Part shown: piece after piece, positions 54,855 through 63,946 of the stretch
Layout of the letters: each line of letters opens with the position of its first letter
Position numbering within the stretch: the first letter of the stretch is position 1
NCBI RefSeq assembly: GCF_000970285.1
Contig: NZ_CP009516.1
Span: 186,001 to 250,000, forward strand
Source of the DNA: Methanosarcina horonobensis HB-1 = JCM 15518
GTDB taxonomy: Archaea; Halobacteriota; Methanosarcinia; Methanosarcinales; Methanosarcinaceae
Reading direction: 5' to 3'
DNA: 64,000 nt
The notes under the pieces: generated by a model
Seen by the model: the letters and a program-made list of their open reading frames with translations, nothing else
The model's database searches: none
Told to the model about the DNA's origin: nothing
Position numbers and translations under genes: made by a program

Positions 54855-56213
54855 TTATCTGAATATTGACTTTTTCAATATACTAAGCCCTTCCTGAAAT
54901 AGTAATTTGTCACTGGAGCTGAATACAATTGTTTTCCACCACGGATTTTCACTTAACTGGGAATATAACCACAATTTGATAATTGCATTCAAACCATAGG
55001 CGATAGTTGTTGCCATAGCTCCCCCTTCTATACCATATTTCGGGATCATAATTATATTCGCGATTATATTTACAAAAACCACTAGTATTGAAGTATAGAG
55101 ATTTAGCTCTGGTCTGCCTCTAGCTGCAAGGTCATTTGCTAAAATCTTCGAGCCACTACCTACAACTATACCTGGAAGTAGCCATAGAAATGCGCCAACG
55201 GCCGGAGCAAATTCTCTACCAAATAAAAAATTAATAAGAAATGATGCCAATGGTGTTAATACTAATGCGAAAAATGTTGAAATTAGCAAGACCCAACGAG
55301 AAATTAAAGGAGTAAGTACCTTGCGTTTTTCTTCATCATTATGTAGTTCCGAAAGGCGGGGTAAAAGCACTGTACTTATTGCCTGTGACAATATCCATAT
55401 TTTTTCAGCAATTTGCACAGCAATTAAATAAATACCTGTAGCTGCTGGTGTAAGAAAGAAATTAACTAAAAAGAGATCGGCTCTGTAGTTTACAAAAGCG
55501 AGGATATTACTCAAATGGGCCTTCCAGCCATATCCAAGGCACTCTTTTGTATAATTCTTTAAAATGTTATCCTCATGATTTGTATTATGTTTTTTGAGGT
55601 AAGGTTTTAAAATAATCAATGTAACAATCAATCCGCATAAATTGCCAATGATGAAAGATAACAAAGCTCCAAATACACCAAGTTTTAATATCCCGACCAG
55701 AAACGCTACAAGCAGGAGTGTAATACAGGGTGTTATTAACGAAATATAGTTGTAATTTTTAAAATCCTGTAACCCCTGAAATAGACTGCTCATAAATTCC
55801 TGAAGTAATGATAATGGAAATGCCAGAATACCAAGCCAGAGAATAGATAAAGGTATGCCTGGAAACCAGGTCTCACCTTGAGTTTCAACTACTGATATAG
55901 CAATTGAAATACCTATGATACATAAAATAAACCAAAGCCTAATATTAGTTTTAAATGCAGAATTAATATTAATTTTATTCGAAGCAATGAAGTAAACATT
56001 AGCAGGAGATACTCCAAGATTCAGGAAGCTAACAAGCATTGTTGGTAAGAGAATACCCATAGCGTATTGACCGTTACCCAGCGGACCTAATGAGCGAGCC
56101 AAAGTAATTGAAATAGCTAATCCGACAGCTATTCCAACGCTTTGACGAATAATTGTGAGAATAATATTATTACTTAGTTTTTTGAGTGAAAGACCTTCAT
56201 AGTCTGACCCCAT
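54855..56213 (-). CDS. polysaccharide flippase, Wzx-like
   Basis: A 452-residue polytopic protein with ILTIIRQSVGIAVGLAISIT and LARSLGPLGNGQYAMGILLP at the N-terminus and about 12-14 hydrophobic segments. GAGGTC before the ATG supports the start. It is the fourth flippase in the window and belongs to the ManNAcA module by strand and order. Confidence 0.92.
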   Translation of the reverse strand: MGSDYEGLSLKKLSNNIILTIIRQSVGIAVGLAISITLARSLGPLGNGQYAMGILLPTMLVSFLNLGVSPANVYFIASNKININSAFKTNIRLWFILCIIGISIAISVVETQGETWFPGIPLSILWLGILAFPLSLLQEFMSSLFQGLQDFKNYNYISLITPCITLLLVAFLVGILKLGVFGALLSFIIGNLCGLIVTLIILKPYLKKHNTNHEDNILKNYTKECLGYGWKAHLSNILAFVNYRADLFLVNFFLTPAATGIYLIAVQIAEKIWILSQAISTVLLPRLSELHNDEEKRKVLTPLISRWVLLISTFFALVLTPLASFLINFLFGREFAPAVGAFLWLLPGIVVGSGSKILANDLAARGRPELNLYTSILVVFVNIIANIIMIPKYGIEGGAMATTIAYGLNAIIKLWLYSQLSENPWWKTIVFSSSDKLLFQEGLSILKKSIFR

Positions 56214-56369
56214 TTTTTGACCTCTGGTGTTTTAATTTCTCCGGTTATTTGCTGAAAAGTATTTCACAATTTAACTTTGATTCGCAAACAATGTTAAAAT
56301 AGTAGTCAATTTGTATATTTGCATGAAAACAGGCCTTCTTTGAATTTTTGAATTATTAACTTTGCAGTA

Positions 56370-57518
56370 TTAATTAGCTTTTAATAAACTTTCAGCTACT
56401 TCTGCGTTATAAATTGCCTGCCGTTCCAATTTTTCTGCACTGATAGCTAAATTTTTTTTGATTTCATTTCGATTTTCCCAAACATAGTTTATTTTTTCAA
56501 ACATATCTGGTAATTCTATTTCTTTATAATTTAATGACCATTTATCCTGCTCGACCATTTTTAAAAATTCATCAACTTTCCCGCTATATGTAATTCCTAT
56601 CATAGGCACATTCATTCTTGCCGAAAATATGAGAGAATGCAACCTCATACCAATAACCATCTCCATTTTTCCAAAAATTCCCATCATTTCTTGTGGTGTG
56701 TAAACACCTCTTACAATTCTGGCTTCTTGTTTACATTTCATCATCTGATGGATTGGATCCATTATTCTGATATCACATGTTGGTCTTGGTGGAAATTGCA
56801 TAGGAATGAAAACTAAATTTACATTTAAATTCTCTATTATATAATCCGAAATTTTAGCTATTTTTTCAATGAAATTTTCCACAAATTCTGAGTCAAAACG
56901 GTATTCATAAGGATTCCATCTGACAGAAATTCCAACAAGTGGTTTCTCTGTGCAAATTCCTTCTCTATCCAATATCTCTTCAACTCTTCTTGAATTCGCA
57001 GGGGTTAGTGCCATCACAGGATCAGAAGTAACTTGAATAAGAGATTCATTTACTCCACTCGAGACTAATACTTCTTTAGATAATTTATTTCTAACATGTA
57101 TGGCTTCTACTGAGCTCAAAGTGTGTTTTGTAAGCATTTTTCCAAATGTGGTTTTTATAGGACCCACTCCTGGTGCATACAAAACTATTGGCTTACGGAA
57201 CATTTCTCCGATTACAATTTTGTTAAGCCAAAACTTAAAATTTTTATATGTAAGGTCATGTATAATTCCTCCTCCTCCGATAATCAATAAGTCTGCACCA
57301 TATACTGTTTTTAGTATTGAGTGTAGATTGCGTAATTCGCTGATATAAACCGCGTTTACGCCGTGTTTTTCGATAGTTTCCTTTGGATTACCAGAAAATA
57401 CTGTTATTTCTACGTCACATCTCTCTTTGATAGATTGGATAATAGCAGCGAGAATTGCTTCATCTCCAGTATTTCCGTATCCGTAATATCCGCAAATTGC
57501 AACTTTTTTTGTTGACAT
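56370..57518 (-). CDS. polysaccharide pyruvyl transferase, CsaB-like
   Basis: A 382-residue GT-B-like protein. The N-terminal GYYGYGNTGDEAILAAII is the CsaB signature loop, IIGGGGIIHD follows, and VIGMRLHSLIFSARMNVPMI with GKVDEFL lies in the C-terminal domain. CsaB transfers pyruvate from phosphoenolpyruvate to a secondary cell wall polysaccharide, giving a ketal that S-layer proteins recognise in bacteria. GGTGAGC precedes the ATG. In the ManNAcA module it could pyruvylate that sugar or a neighbour. Confidence 0.9.
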   Translation of the reverse strand: MSTKKVAICGYYGYGNTGDEAILAAIIQSIKERCDVEITVFSGNPKETIEKHGVNAVYISELRNLHSILKTVYGADLLIIGGGGIIHDLTYKNFKFWLNKIVIGEMFRKPIVLYAPGVGPIKTTFGKMLTKHTLSSVEAIHVRNKLSKEVLVSSGVNESLIQVTSDPVMALTPANSRRVEEILDREGICTEKPLVGISVRWNPYEYRFDSEFVENFIEKIAKISDYIIENLNVNLVFIPMQFPPRPTCDIRIMDPIHQMMKCKQEARIVRGVYTPQEMMGIFGKMEMVIGMRLHSLIFSARMNVPMIGITYSGKVDEFLKMVEQDKWSLNYKEIELPDMFEKINYVWENRNEIKKNLAISAEKLERQAIYNAEVAESLLKAN

Positions 57519-57659
57519 AACAGCTCACCAGGATCAATACACTAATTCACTTCCCCAATTCGCTACCTTTTATCTCACTCTCGTTTTTATCCGGTTATCC
57601 TTTATTACTGAATTTATTCAGGACTATCTATGATCTTCTATTCTACTGCATTTTACGCT

Positions 57660-58733
57660 TCAACCAGTCACTGTATTCTGAATAGTCAATTCTGCAGCAT
57701 TTCCTTTTCCATATGGATTTTCCCACTCGCAATCCGACTCCATCATTTTTCTTGCGTATTCGATAATCTTTTCTCCTGCTCCTGCAACTAAATTTGCGCC
57801 TACCTCTACCGTTTCCGGCCTTTCGGTGTTGTCACGAAGGGTTACGCAGGGGATTCTGAAGATACAGCTTTCTTCCTGTACGCCTCCGCTGTCGGTAAGG
57901 ATCAGCCTGGCTGAGCTTTCCAGTTGCAGGAATTCAAGGTAGCCAAGGGGTTTTATCAGCCGGGTTCCTTCCGGAAACTTTAAACCAAACTCTCCTATCA
58001 TTTTCGCAGTTCTGGGATGAATCGGAAATATAATTGGAAGGCCAAACTCCTTATAAATGTGCGAAAAGGCGTTCAGAATTCCGCTGAGACGCTCTTTACT
58101 GTCCACATTTTCGGCTCGGTGGACTGTGGCTACAATATACTTTTTTTCTTCTATGCTTAATTTTGTAAGTATGTTAGTTTCGTATTTAGAAATCTCAAGG
58201 TTCTGGTAAGCTGCATCTACAACCGTATTTCCTGTAACGAAGATTTTCTCTTTGGGAATGCCTTCGTTTAGCAGATATCTTTTTGAAGTTTCGGTTGAAG
58301 CGAAGAGATAATCGGAAGTGTGATCTGCAATAACTCTGTTCGTTTCTTCGGGCATTGTCCTGTCAAAGGATCTAAGACCGGCTTCAACATGCCCGATTTT
58401 GATCTGAAGTTTGGATGCTGCAAGGGTGCCTGCAAGAACAGTATTTGTATCTCCCTGCACAAGAATAACATCCGGTCTGTCTTTTACCAGAATTTCTTCA
58501 ATTCCGGCAAGCATTTTTGCAGTCTGTTCTCCATGTTTGCCAGAACCTACATCGAGGTTGTACTTTGCCTGCGGGAGTTTCAGTTGTTCAAAAAAGATTT
58601 TGTCCATTTCATAGCTGTAGTGCTGACCTGTATGCAGTATATAGTACTCTATGCCCTGTTTTTCACATTCTCTTATTATAGGGCTCATTTTTATGATTTC
58701 AGGCCTTGTGCCGAGAATGATTGCAATCTTCAT
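57660..58733 (-). CDS. wecB: UDP-N-acetylglucosamine 2-epimerase (non-hydrolysing)
   Basis: Converts UDP-GlcNAc to UDP-ManNAc. Motifs are IILGTRPEIIKMSP at the start, HTGQHYSYEMD, VQGDTNTVLAG, HVEAGLRSFDRTMPEETNR, VTGNTVVDAAYQNL, VHRAENV and LTDSGGVQEES. Length (357 residues) is normal. An upstream ATG at 58745 is possible, but the family starts at 58733. It is the first gene of module F and supplies WecC. A fragment of a second copy is at 32520-32691. Confidence 0.95.
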   Translation of the reverse strand: MKIAIILGTRPEIIKMSPIIRECEKQGIEYYILHTGQHYSYEMDKIFFEQLKLPQAKYNLDVGSGKHGEQTAKMLAGIEEILVKDRPDVILVQGDTNTVLAGTLAASKLQIKIGHVEAGLRSFDRTMPEETNRVIADHTSDYLFASTETSKRYLLNEGIPKEKIFVTGNTVVDAAYQNLEISKYETNILTKLSIEEKKYIVATVHRAENVDSKERLSGILNAFSHIYKEFGLPIIFPIHPRTAKMIGEFGLKFPEGTRLIKPLGYLEFLQLESSARLILTDSGGVQEESCIFRIPCVTLRDNTERPETVEVGANLVAGAGEKIIEYARKMMESDCEWENPYGKGNAAELTIQNTVTG

Positions 58734-58745
58734 ATTTTTTATCAT

Positions 58746-59093
58746 GTCCGTTCAAAGGAAAGTTTCCAGAAGTGTTAATATTAGGTAATACTCAATAAGT
58801 TATTTAACCCATTTGGTATGTTCTAAATCGCCAAACAGACATGTATTTTTAGAAAAAAATATTATTAATTATTATTTTTTTAATTCTTATATTTTAGGCG
58901 CATATACTAATACAAAAGTATGTTCAGTCAATTGATTATGTTTTGATATTGTAACTTTAGTTTATGCTTAAGCTAAAGAACATAATTCGTATGAATAGAC
59001 CCTGCGAGCTAAAAGAAACAAAAATTGGAGTATTCGGATTTTTACTCTTTCCCCTGCAAAATTCGACAGAGACAAATTACTTTGTATTTTCCA
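58746..59093. other. AT-rich intergenic region upstream of wecB
   Basis: Carries the leftward wecB promoter by position. AT-rich runs occur near 58860-58890, but I cannot fix a TATA box. A short rightward open frame from 58964 overlaps the end of the next gene antisense and is not convincing. Confidence 0.45.
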
Positions 59094-60239
59094 TTAGCAA
59101 ACATTTTGTAATGTTGCGTACGAAGCGTTTGTATAACCGATTTTCCATTCATTTTGAGTATTTACTCCCACATACCACATGTGTATTGTGTCAGTATAAG
59201 GATCATATGTGATAGATGACTTATATAAGCTTGAATTATCAAATTTTCTTGTATTACTATCTGGTTTAAGAATTTTATCCGGATAATATTTCCACACTAT
59301 CCCATCATTACTTTCCGCCCATGACAGGCTTTTATCAACATCAGAATATTGAATCATGAAAAATAGTTTATATTCGGGAATGTATTTTACTTCAATATGC
59401 CAGACATCTTTATTATAAATGTCATCTTCAAAAACGCAGTCTTCAGGTTCTGACCATTGAAAACCATCAGTTGAAGTTCGATATATTATTGAACATTCGG
59501 AATCCCACTTTTGTGCCCACATCATCCACGATCCATCTGGAAGTTGAACAATCGCATTCGATCTTTCTATATTTGTCGCGCCGTGTTGTAAATCTTTATG
59601 AATCACATTCAGTATCTTTATGCACATTCTTCTACATACTTGTTCTAATTTTGATCGGTTACAAAATGTAATTTTATTTGAAGGTATATTATAAAGTAAT
59701 ACAGGATTTGACCACGAAACCCCATCATATGTTTTTACAATTAAATATTTAGTCTCCTGACTGGTAGAATTATAGTCTCGATAAATGCAGTAAAGTTCGT
59801 CTGAGGTTTTGTTATGTGCCAGGCAAGGGTCAGAGTTAAATCCTACGGAAGGTCCTGGAATCACAGGATTGGTAAGTCCTTGTGGAACGGACCAATTTTC
59901 ATAAGGCACATCAAAGCAGTAAATTGATGGGTTTTCATATTTATTATCCGAATTCGGATATGGTGTTGCTGCAGCCCAATATTTGTGCCCGTTCCAACCA
60001 TCCGAGAAATATAATACTGATGGATGTGTTAGTTGCCCGCTGCCATCGTAAGTTGGAATCTCCAGAGGTTCATTTGAATTTTCAAATATGTCATTTGACC
60101 TCAAACTCACATTCGGAAAATTAAAATTTTGAACTCCATTATATTTTTCAGCTGTAGCTGGTATAATTAAACATAATATCAAATATGACACTAATACGAG
60201 TTTTAGCATTCTTTTCACGATCTCACTTATTTTATCCAA
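59094..60239 (-). CDS. secreted beta-propeller-like protein, possible glycoside hydrolase relative
   Basis: A 381-residue protein with a signal sequence (MLKLVLVSYLILCLIIPATA). The mature part resembles five-bladed propeller hydrolases of the GH43/sialidase-like type: HPSVLYFSDGWNGHKYWAAA, NPSIYCFD, FNSDPCLAHN, SNAIVQLPDGSWMMWAQKW, YRTSTDGFQWSEPEDCVF and DPYTDTIHMWYVGV. No catalytic set can be assigned with confidence. A segment near residues 190-230 (SKLEQVCRRMCIKILNVIHK) looks unlike a propeller blade. Starts TTG 60239 and GTG 60218 are both possible. It may bind or trim the surface glycan. Confidence 0.75.
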   Translation of the reverse strand: MDKISEIVKRMLKLVLVSYLILCLIIPATAEKYNGVQNFNFPNVSLRSNDIFENSNEPLEIPTYDGSGQLTHPSVLYFSDGWNGHKYWAAATPYPNSDNKYENPSIYCFDVPYENWSVPQGLTNPVIPGPSVGFNSDPCLAHNKTSDELYCIYRDYNSTSQETKYLIVKTYDGVSWSNPVLLYNIPSNKITFCNRSKLEQVCRRMCIKILNVIHKDLQHGATNIERSNAIVQLPDGSWMMWAQKWDSECSIIYRTSTDGFQWSEPEDCVFEDDIYNKDVWHIEVKYIPEYKLFFMIQYSDVDKSLSWAESNDGIVWKYYPDKILKPDSNTRKFDNSSLYKSSITYDPYTDTIHMWYVGVNTQNEWKIGYTNASYATLQNVC

Positions 60240-60644
60240 TCACCTGTTCCTATATTAATTATAGAGAATTTAGATAAGTCCTCAATGTTTTAATATCTCA
60301 GGTAGATTTGTCAAAGTCAGGATAGAATGGTTTACAGGAATAAAGAATTTGATACAAAATCAAAATTTTATGACGCGGCAATAAAACAGCAACAAAAGAG
60401 CGTTTTTTGGGGATCAGGAATATAATTACAAACTTTCGGGTTAGCCTTGTTTTTGGCCTGGTAAATCCTTATAACAGTTTTTATCGTTTTTATCTGAGTT
60501 CTGTTTCACTTGCAGTATAGCTTTCAGAAAATCTTTGCTTTTTGTACTCCCGGGAGAAAGACTCGAGCCGATAGTCGCAGTTCGGGTGCTTTGAGAGCGA
60601 ACAGAGAATAAGGTTTATCTTATGTTAATGAAAATAGATCTCAT
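60240..60644. other. divergent intergenic region
   Basis: About 400 bases between the leftward propeller gene and the rightward acylphosphatase-like gene. It must hold two promoters. A GC-richer stretch around 60550-60600 (CCCGGGAGAAAGACTCGAGC) has no recognisable coding content. Confidence 0.45.
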
Positions 60645-61325
60645 ATGGAGAAACGTGCCGAGATCAAAGTACATGGTCGAGTCCAAAAAGCAGGTTTCAA
60701 AGACTTCATTGACGAGATTGCTTTTAATTTGAATCTCAATGGATACGTTAAAAATCTCGATGACGGGACAGTGCAGGTTGTTTGCGAGGGAGACGAAGCT
60801 GCTATTGCGGAATTGCTCGAAAAGATTAACATCACTCAATATCCCATCAGGGTAGAAAATATTGAAGTGACTTACAAAAAGCCAACAGGCGAGTATAAAG
60901 CATTTGAGGTTATCAGAGACGAAGACCTGACCACTGCAACTTATGAAAGAATGGATGCAGCTGCGCGGTATATTCGAGAAATGAATTCAAACCTCTGCCA
61001 GAAGGTGGATCTTCTTGGGGGGAAAATTGATGTCCTGGGTGGAAAAATGGATTCCCTTGGGGGAAAGATGGATTCTCTCGGCGGAAAAATCGATACACTG
61101 GGAGGGAAAATTGATTTTCTCGGAGGGAAGATTGATGTGCTTGGCGGAAAAGTGGATTCTTTCGGCGGGAAAATTGATGTACTGGGCAATAAAATCGATC
61201 ACGCCCGTGTAGAAATCACATCAGAAATCCGGTTAAGCCGGAATAACTTCAGGTCTCACATTGACGAAAGGATTTCAACTATAGAACGCGAGTTAGCTCT
61301 CATTAAGTCTAAAGTCATTCCCTGA
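60645..61325 (+). CDS. acylphosphatase-domain protein with heptad-repeat tail
   Basis: A 226-residue protein. Residues 5-93 form an acylphosphatase fold with GRVQKAGFKDF and GYVKNLDDGTVQVV. The catalytic Asn (position 37) is present, but the Arg that normally ends the GVGFR loop is Lys19, so phosphatase activity is doubtful. Residues 121-185 contain nine heptads of the type LGGKIDV, likely a coiled or fibrous oligomerising rod. About 40 charged residues follow, with ISTIERELALIKSK as a second coiled-coil stretch. The protein has no signal peptide. Role unknown; the domain may serve as a ligand-binding or structural unit. Confidence 0.85.
   Translation: MEKRAEIKVHGRVQKAGFKDFIDEIAFNLNLNGYVKNLDDGTVQVVCEGDEAAIAELLEKINITQYPIRVENIEVTYKKPTGEYKAFEVIRDEDLTTATYERMDAAARYIREMNSNLCQKVDLLGGKIDVLGGKMDSLGGKMDSLGGKIDTLGGKIDFLGGKIDVLGGKVDSFGGKIDVLGNKIDHARVEITSEIRLSRNNFRSHIDERISTIERELALIKSKVIP
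61011..61199 (+). repeat. nine 21-bp tandem coding repeats
   Basis: Each unit encodes a heptad of the form (L/F)GG(or N)K(I/M/V)D plus one variable residue. The third bases vary (GGGGGGAAA, GGTGGAAAA, GGCGGAAAA), so the units are kept at protein level and are not very recent copies. Confidence 0.85.
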
Positions 61326-61612
61326 AGCACTTCTGCAAAAATAGTAACCGAAAGCAAGAGCTTTCGGAGAGGTGCTGATAAATCAGAACTTTGAAAGGCA
61401 GGACTAAGGATGTTTTTGTATAGCTTTTCGGGCCCATGTAAGCGGTTCGCTATGCTGGAGTATCTCTAAGTTAATCTGCAGAAAGTAAACCATGAAAGTT
61501 CCGGAACCGGAAAGTTAAAGTGAGAGTTAAACCGATAGGCTTCCGGGTAAATAACCGGTATTTTCCAGTCACTCTCTCCGGTCTCGAGCTTTTTTCCTGC
61601 TTTTATCCTTCT
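61326..61612. other. convergent intergenic region with short inverted repeats
   Basis: Between convergent genes. Contains small palindromic stretches such as TTCCGGAACCGGAA near 61500 that could act in termination. No gene seen. Confidence 0.4.
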
Positions 61613-63046
61613 TTAACGCCTTTTACTCATTATTGTAATCCCTATAAGGAGCGTTCCCACAAAACCTATGAGGAAAGAAGCCAGCTTAGGGGGATTTTTT
61701 ATTATCTCTGCTGCCTGGAGTGCTTCTCCTCTAATCTGGGGTTCGAGATCTCCAAATCCGAGTGAACTTGCTGTATCAAGAATGGACTTATCGGTTTCCA
61801 GAGTGGAAGGATTCTCATTCTCAGTTGATAGGTCAGTGTTTGATTTTTGCTTTTTATCCGGTCCGTTTGATTTTTTGACTTCACGAATGGATACCTCTGT
61901 CTGCGCTATACCCACAAGACCTCTACCTTTTTCATAGGCACCCGCAAAGAGAAGATAATCTCCTGGAGGAAGATCGAAGGTTGTCAGGGAGAGGGTGCTC
62001 TGGTTTTCTTCACCTATGCTTATCGTACCGTTGCCTTCTCCTATAAGGGTCTGGATTTCAGTTGTTAGCTCATCTTTGTTGAACTTGGATTCGTAGTTTG
62101 TTGAGTTGATATCGAACTCATTTATGATATCTATCCCGTTCACAAATATATCTGTCCCGGCTCTCGTTCCATTGGAACTGACATTTACTTCTGCACGATA
62201 GGCGTCCTCACTTATTAGCAGGGCTCCGTATGTGTAGCTTCCCTGGGCCGGAGCTTTTTTCAGATCCAGACTGACATCAAGGTTCTCGTGCTCTTTAAGG
62301 TTATTTGGAGCTTTTATTTTAAGTTCGTACTCCACAACTTCAAAACAGGTTGCTGAAAGAACCTTCCTCGACTCGGGGTTTTCATCGCCTTCAAGCATTA
62401 TGAGTATTCCATAGCTTCCAGCCTGAAGAGGGTCAAGAGTCAGGGTGGAAGGGAGATCCCCGTTTTCGTCCAGGGTCACAGCAGTTACCAGGGTCGTAGA
62501 ATTTGTACTGTTATCAAAGACTTCCTTCAGGTTCACGGCGTTTCCGTCCCTAATGTCCGTGAAAGCCTCACCAAGGGAACTCAGGTTAAGCCCCTGAACA
62601 AGATAAACATTTACATTCTGCTGTCCGAAAGCTGCAGGGCCTTTGTAGTCTACCTTCACTTTGTCTTTTTCAGCGTAAAAAGGATGAGTAGTGTACGGGT
62701 ATGCAAGAACTATTTCAGTACCATCCCCGTACTCCCCTGGTTTCAGTTCAAGGGCAGCTCCTTCACTATTCAGGCTGTCTGTCCCTTTGTATGTGAAATT
62801 AAGAGGCTGTGGGAGCCGGATCTCATCTCCTCCACTGAGAAGGATCCAGCCTCCTTCCGTAAGGCTTTCATTATGGTCTGCAAAATAAATACTATCTCCG
62901 TTTTTCTCGATAACTGCAACCCATGGATCATCTTCAGAAATTGCTGCTGATGCCGAACTGAGTAGAAAAATCAGAGTTAAAACCATCAGGGTTAACTTGA
63001 ACATTCCACTATAAACTCCGTTATACATTCCTGTTCTTTTCTTCAA
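61613..63046 (-). CDS. anchored extracellular protein, Methanosarcina surface-protein type
   Basis: A 477-residue protein with a signal sequence (LTLMVLTLIFLLSSASA), a large extracellular beta-rich part with many Asn-x-Ser/Thr sequons (NES, NFT, NLS, NST, NVS, NGT), a charged Lys/Asn/Ser-rich linker near residue 395 and a C-terminal helix FLIGFVGTLLIGITIMSKRR. It starts with TTG behind AAGGGGTG; an ATG at 63028 is an alternative. The sequons make it a possible target of the archaeal N-glycosylation machinery. It resembles methanogen-specific surface proteins, but I cannot assign a named domain with certainty. Confidence 0.82.
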   Translation of the reverse strand: MKKRTGMYNGVYSGMFKLTLMVLTLIFLLSSASAAISEDDPWVAVIEKNGDSIYFADHNESLTEGGWILLSGGDEIRLPQPLNFTYKGTDSLNSEGAALELKPGEYGDGTEIVLAYPYTTHPFYAEKDKVKVDYKGPAAFGQQNVNVYLVQGLNLSSLGEAFTDIRDGNAVNLKEVFDNSTNSTTLVTAVTLDENGDLPSTLTLDPLQAGSYGILIMLEGDENPESRKVLSATCFEVVEYELKIKAPNNLKEHENLDVSLDLKKAPAQGSYTYGALLISEDAYRAEVNVSSNGTRAGTDIFVNGIDIINEFDINSTNYESKFNKDELTTEIQTLIGEGNGTISIGEENQSTLSLTTFDLPPGDYLLFAGAYEKGRGLVGIAQTEVSIREVKKSNGPDKKQKSNTDLSTENENPSTLETDKSILDTASSLGFGDLEPQIRGEALQAAEIIKNPPKLASFLIGFVGTLLIGITIMSKRR

Positions 63047-63253
63047 TTATAGCACCCCTTAATGATGTTTTTCTTCTTAATTCCGGTTTTTTTCCTTTTT
63101 TAAGGAATTTAACCGTAAATATTATTCTAATCTAATGTCATTAGTGCTCATATATTTATTTAAACCGCTTGTTCGCCGTTAAAGACATCTGTAAAGGCTC
63201 TTCTAAACTTAAAGAGTTTAAAGGCTTTTTTTGCCTTGGAAACTTCCATAATT

Positions 63254-63946
63254 TTAATGCTTTTTAATCCTTGAATAAAGCAGGACCAATAACATTCCGG
63301 CCAGAATTCCTCCAATCCATATGCTCCAGGCTTTCCAATTTTTGGAAAAGTCCTTTTTTGATTCCTTTGTTTGATCTGATGAGAGTATTACATCTGAAGA
63401 CAGGTTTTCTGCCGGATGCAGGGTAACCTGCTTTGTAACGTCCTCGACCTTTATTTCAAAATTGCCTGCAGGTATGGATTTTGTGTTGTACTTATAGCTG
63501 AAATTTCCTGAGTCGACTTTTACCTGCTGAAGACCTGTGATCTTGAGTTTTACTTCAGGAGCACTTGACTTTCCATCGATCCTGATTCTGTAAGTCCCGG
63601 GGGGAACAGCAGACTGTGAAACTCTTGCAATTCCTCCTTCTGCTTTTGCAGTTCTGGATATCCACAGGATCATTTTTACCCTAACGTTCAGGTCGTCGGC
63701 TCCTTTTGCCTCTACACTAAAACGGTTATTGAACCCTGAGGGAATTTCCACGCCTTCAAGCAGATACTCGTATCTGCCGTCCGAGACCTGAACGTCTTTT
63801 TCAAAGGATACCAGCACTTTTGCTGTCTCTCCCGTGAAATTAGCTCCTTTTATCTCTATCACATTCCCAACCGCCGGGTTTTCAGGAACAAGTTCCCAAC
63901 TGCTGGCTGCGGCAGGAGGGAGGGCAGTCAGAGATATAAATAACAT
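63254..63946 (-). CDS. anchored extracellular protein; start uncertain
   Basis: A 230-residue protein in the same layout as its neighbour: an extracellular beta-rich part (WELVPENPAVGNVIEIKGAN, and VPPGTYRIRIDGKSSAPEVK), a charged linker, then WIGGILAGMLLVLLYSRIKKH as a C-terminal membrane anchor. The first ATG gives a short hydrophobic leader without basic residues. Just upstream in the same frame lie codons for KKRLKPLS, a TAG, then LCVF, which would complete a normal signal peptide. So either the start is upstream with TAG read through, or the leader is damaged. No start codon is visible before the window edge. Confidence 0.75.
   Translation of the reverse strand: MLFISLTALPPAAASSWELVPENPAVGNVIEIKGANFTGETAKVLVSFEKDVQVSDGRYEYLLEGVEIPSGFNNRFSVEAKGADDLNVRVKMILWISRTAKAEGGIARVSQSAVPPGTYRIRIDGKSSAPEVKLKITGLQQVKVDSGNFSYKYNTKSIPAGNFEIKVEDVTKQVTLHPAENLSSDVILSSDQTKESKKDFSKNWKAWSIWIGGILAGMLLVLLYSRIKKH

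Noticed and set aside
58320-58778. A 152-codon plus-strand open frame
   Set aside because: Antisense to wecB, whose motifs are unambiguous.
1-59000. Search for an archaeal oligosaccharyltransferase (AglB) in the cluster
   Set aside because: None of the large membrane proteins shows the WWDYG motif; they are better called GT-C-like proteins of unknown role.
61011-61199. Regular 21-bp repeats considered as a CRISPR array or iteron-type origin
   Set aside because: Units are directly adjacent with no spacers, in frame, and encode a heptad; they are a protein repeat.
60941-61202. Overlapping open frames on both strands inside the heptad repeat, rich in Phe-Pro-Pro or Trp-Gly
   Set aside because: They are shadows of the 21-bp repeat in other frames; the plus-strand acylphosphatase frame has the conserved domain and explains the repeat.
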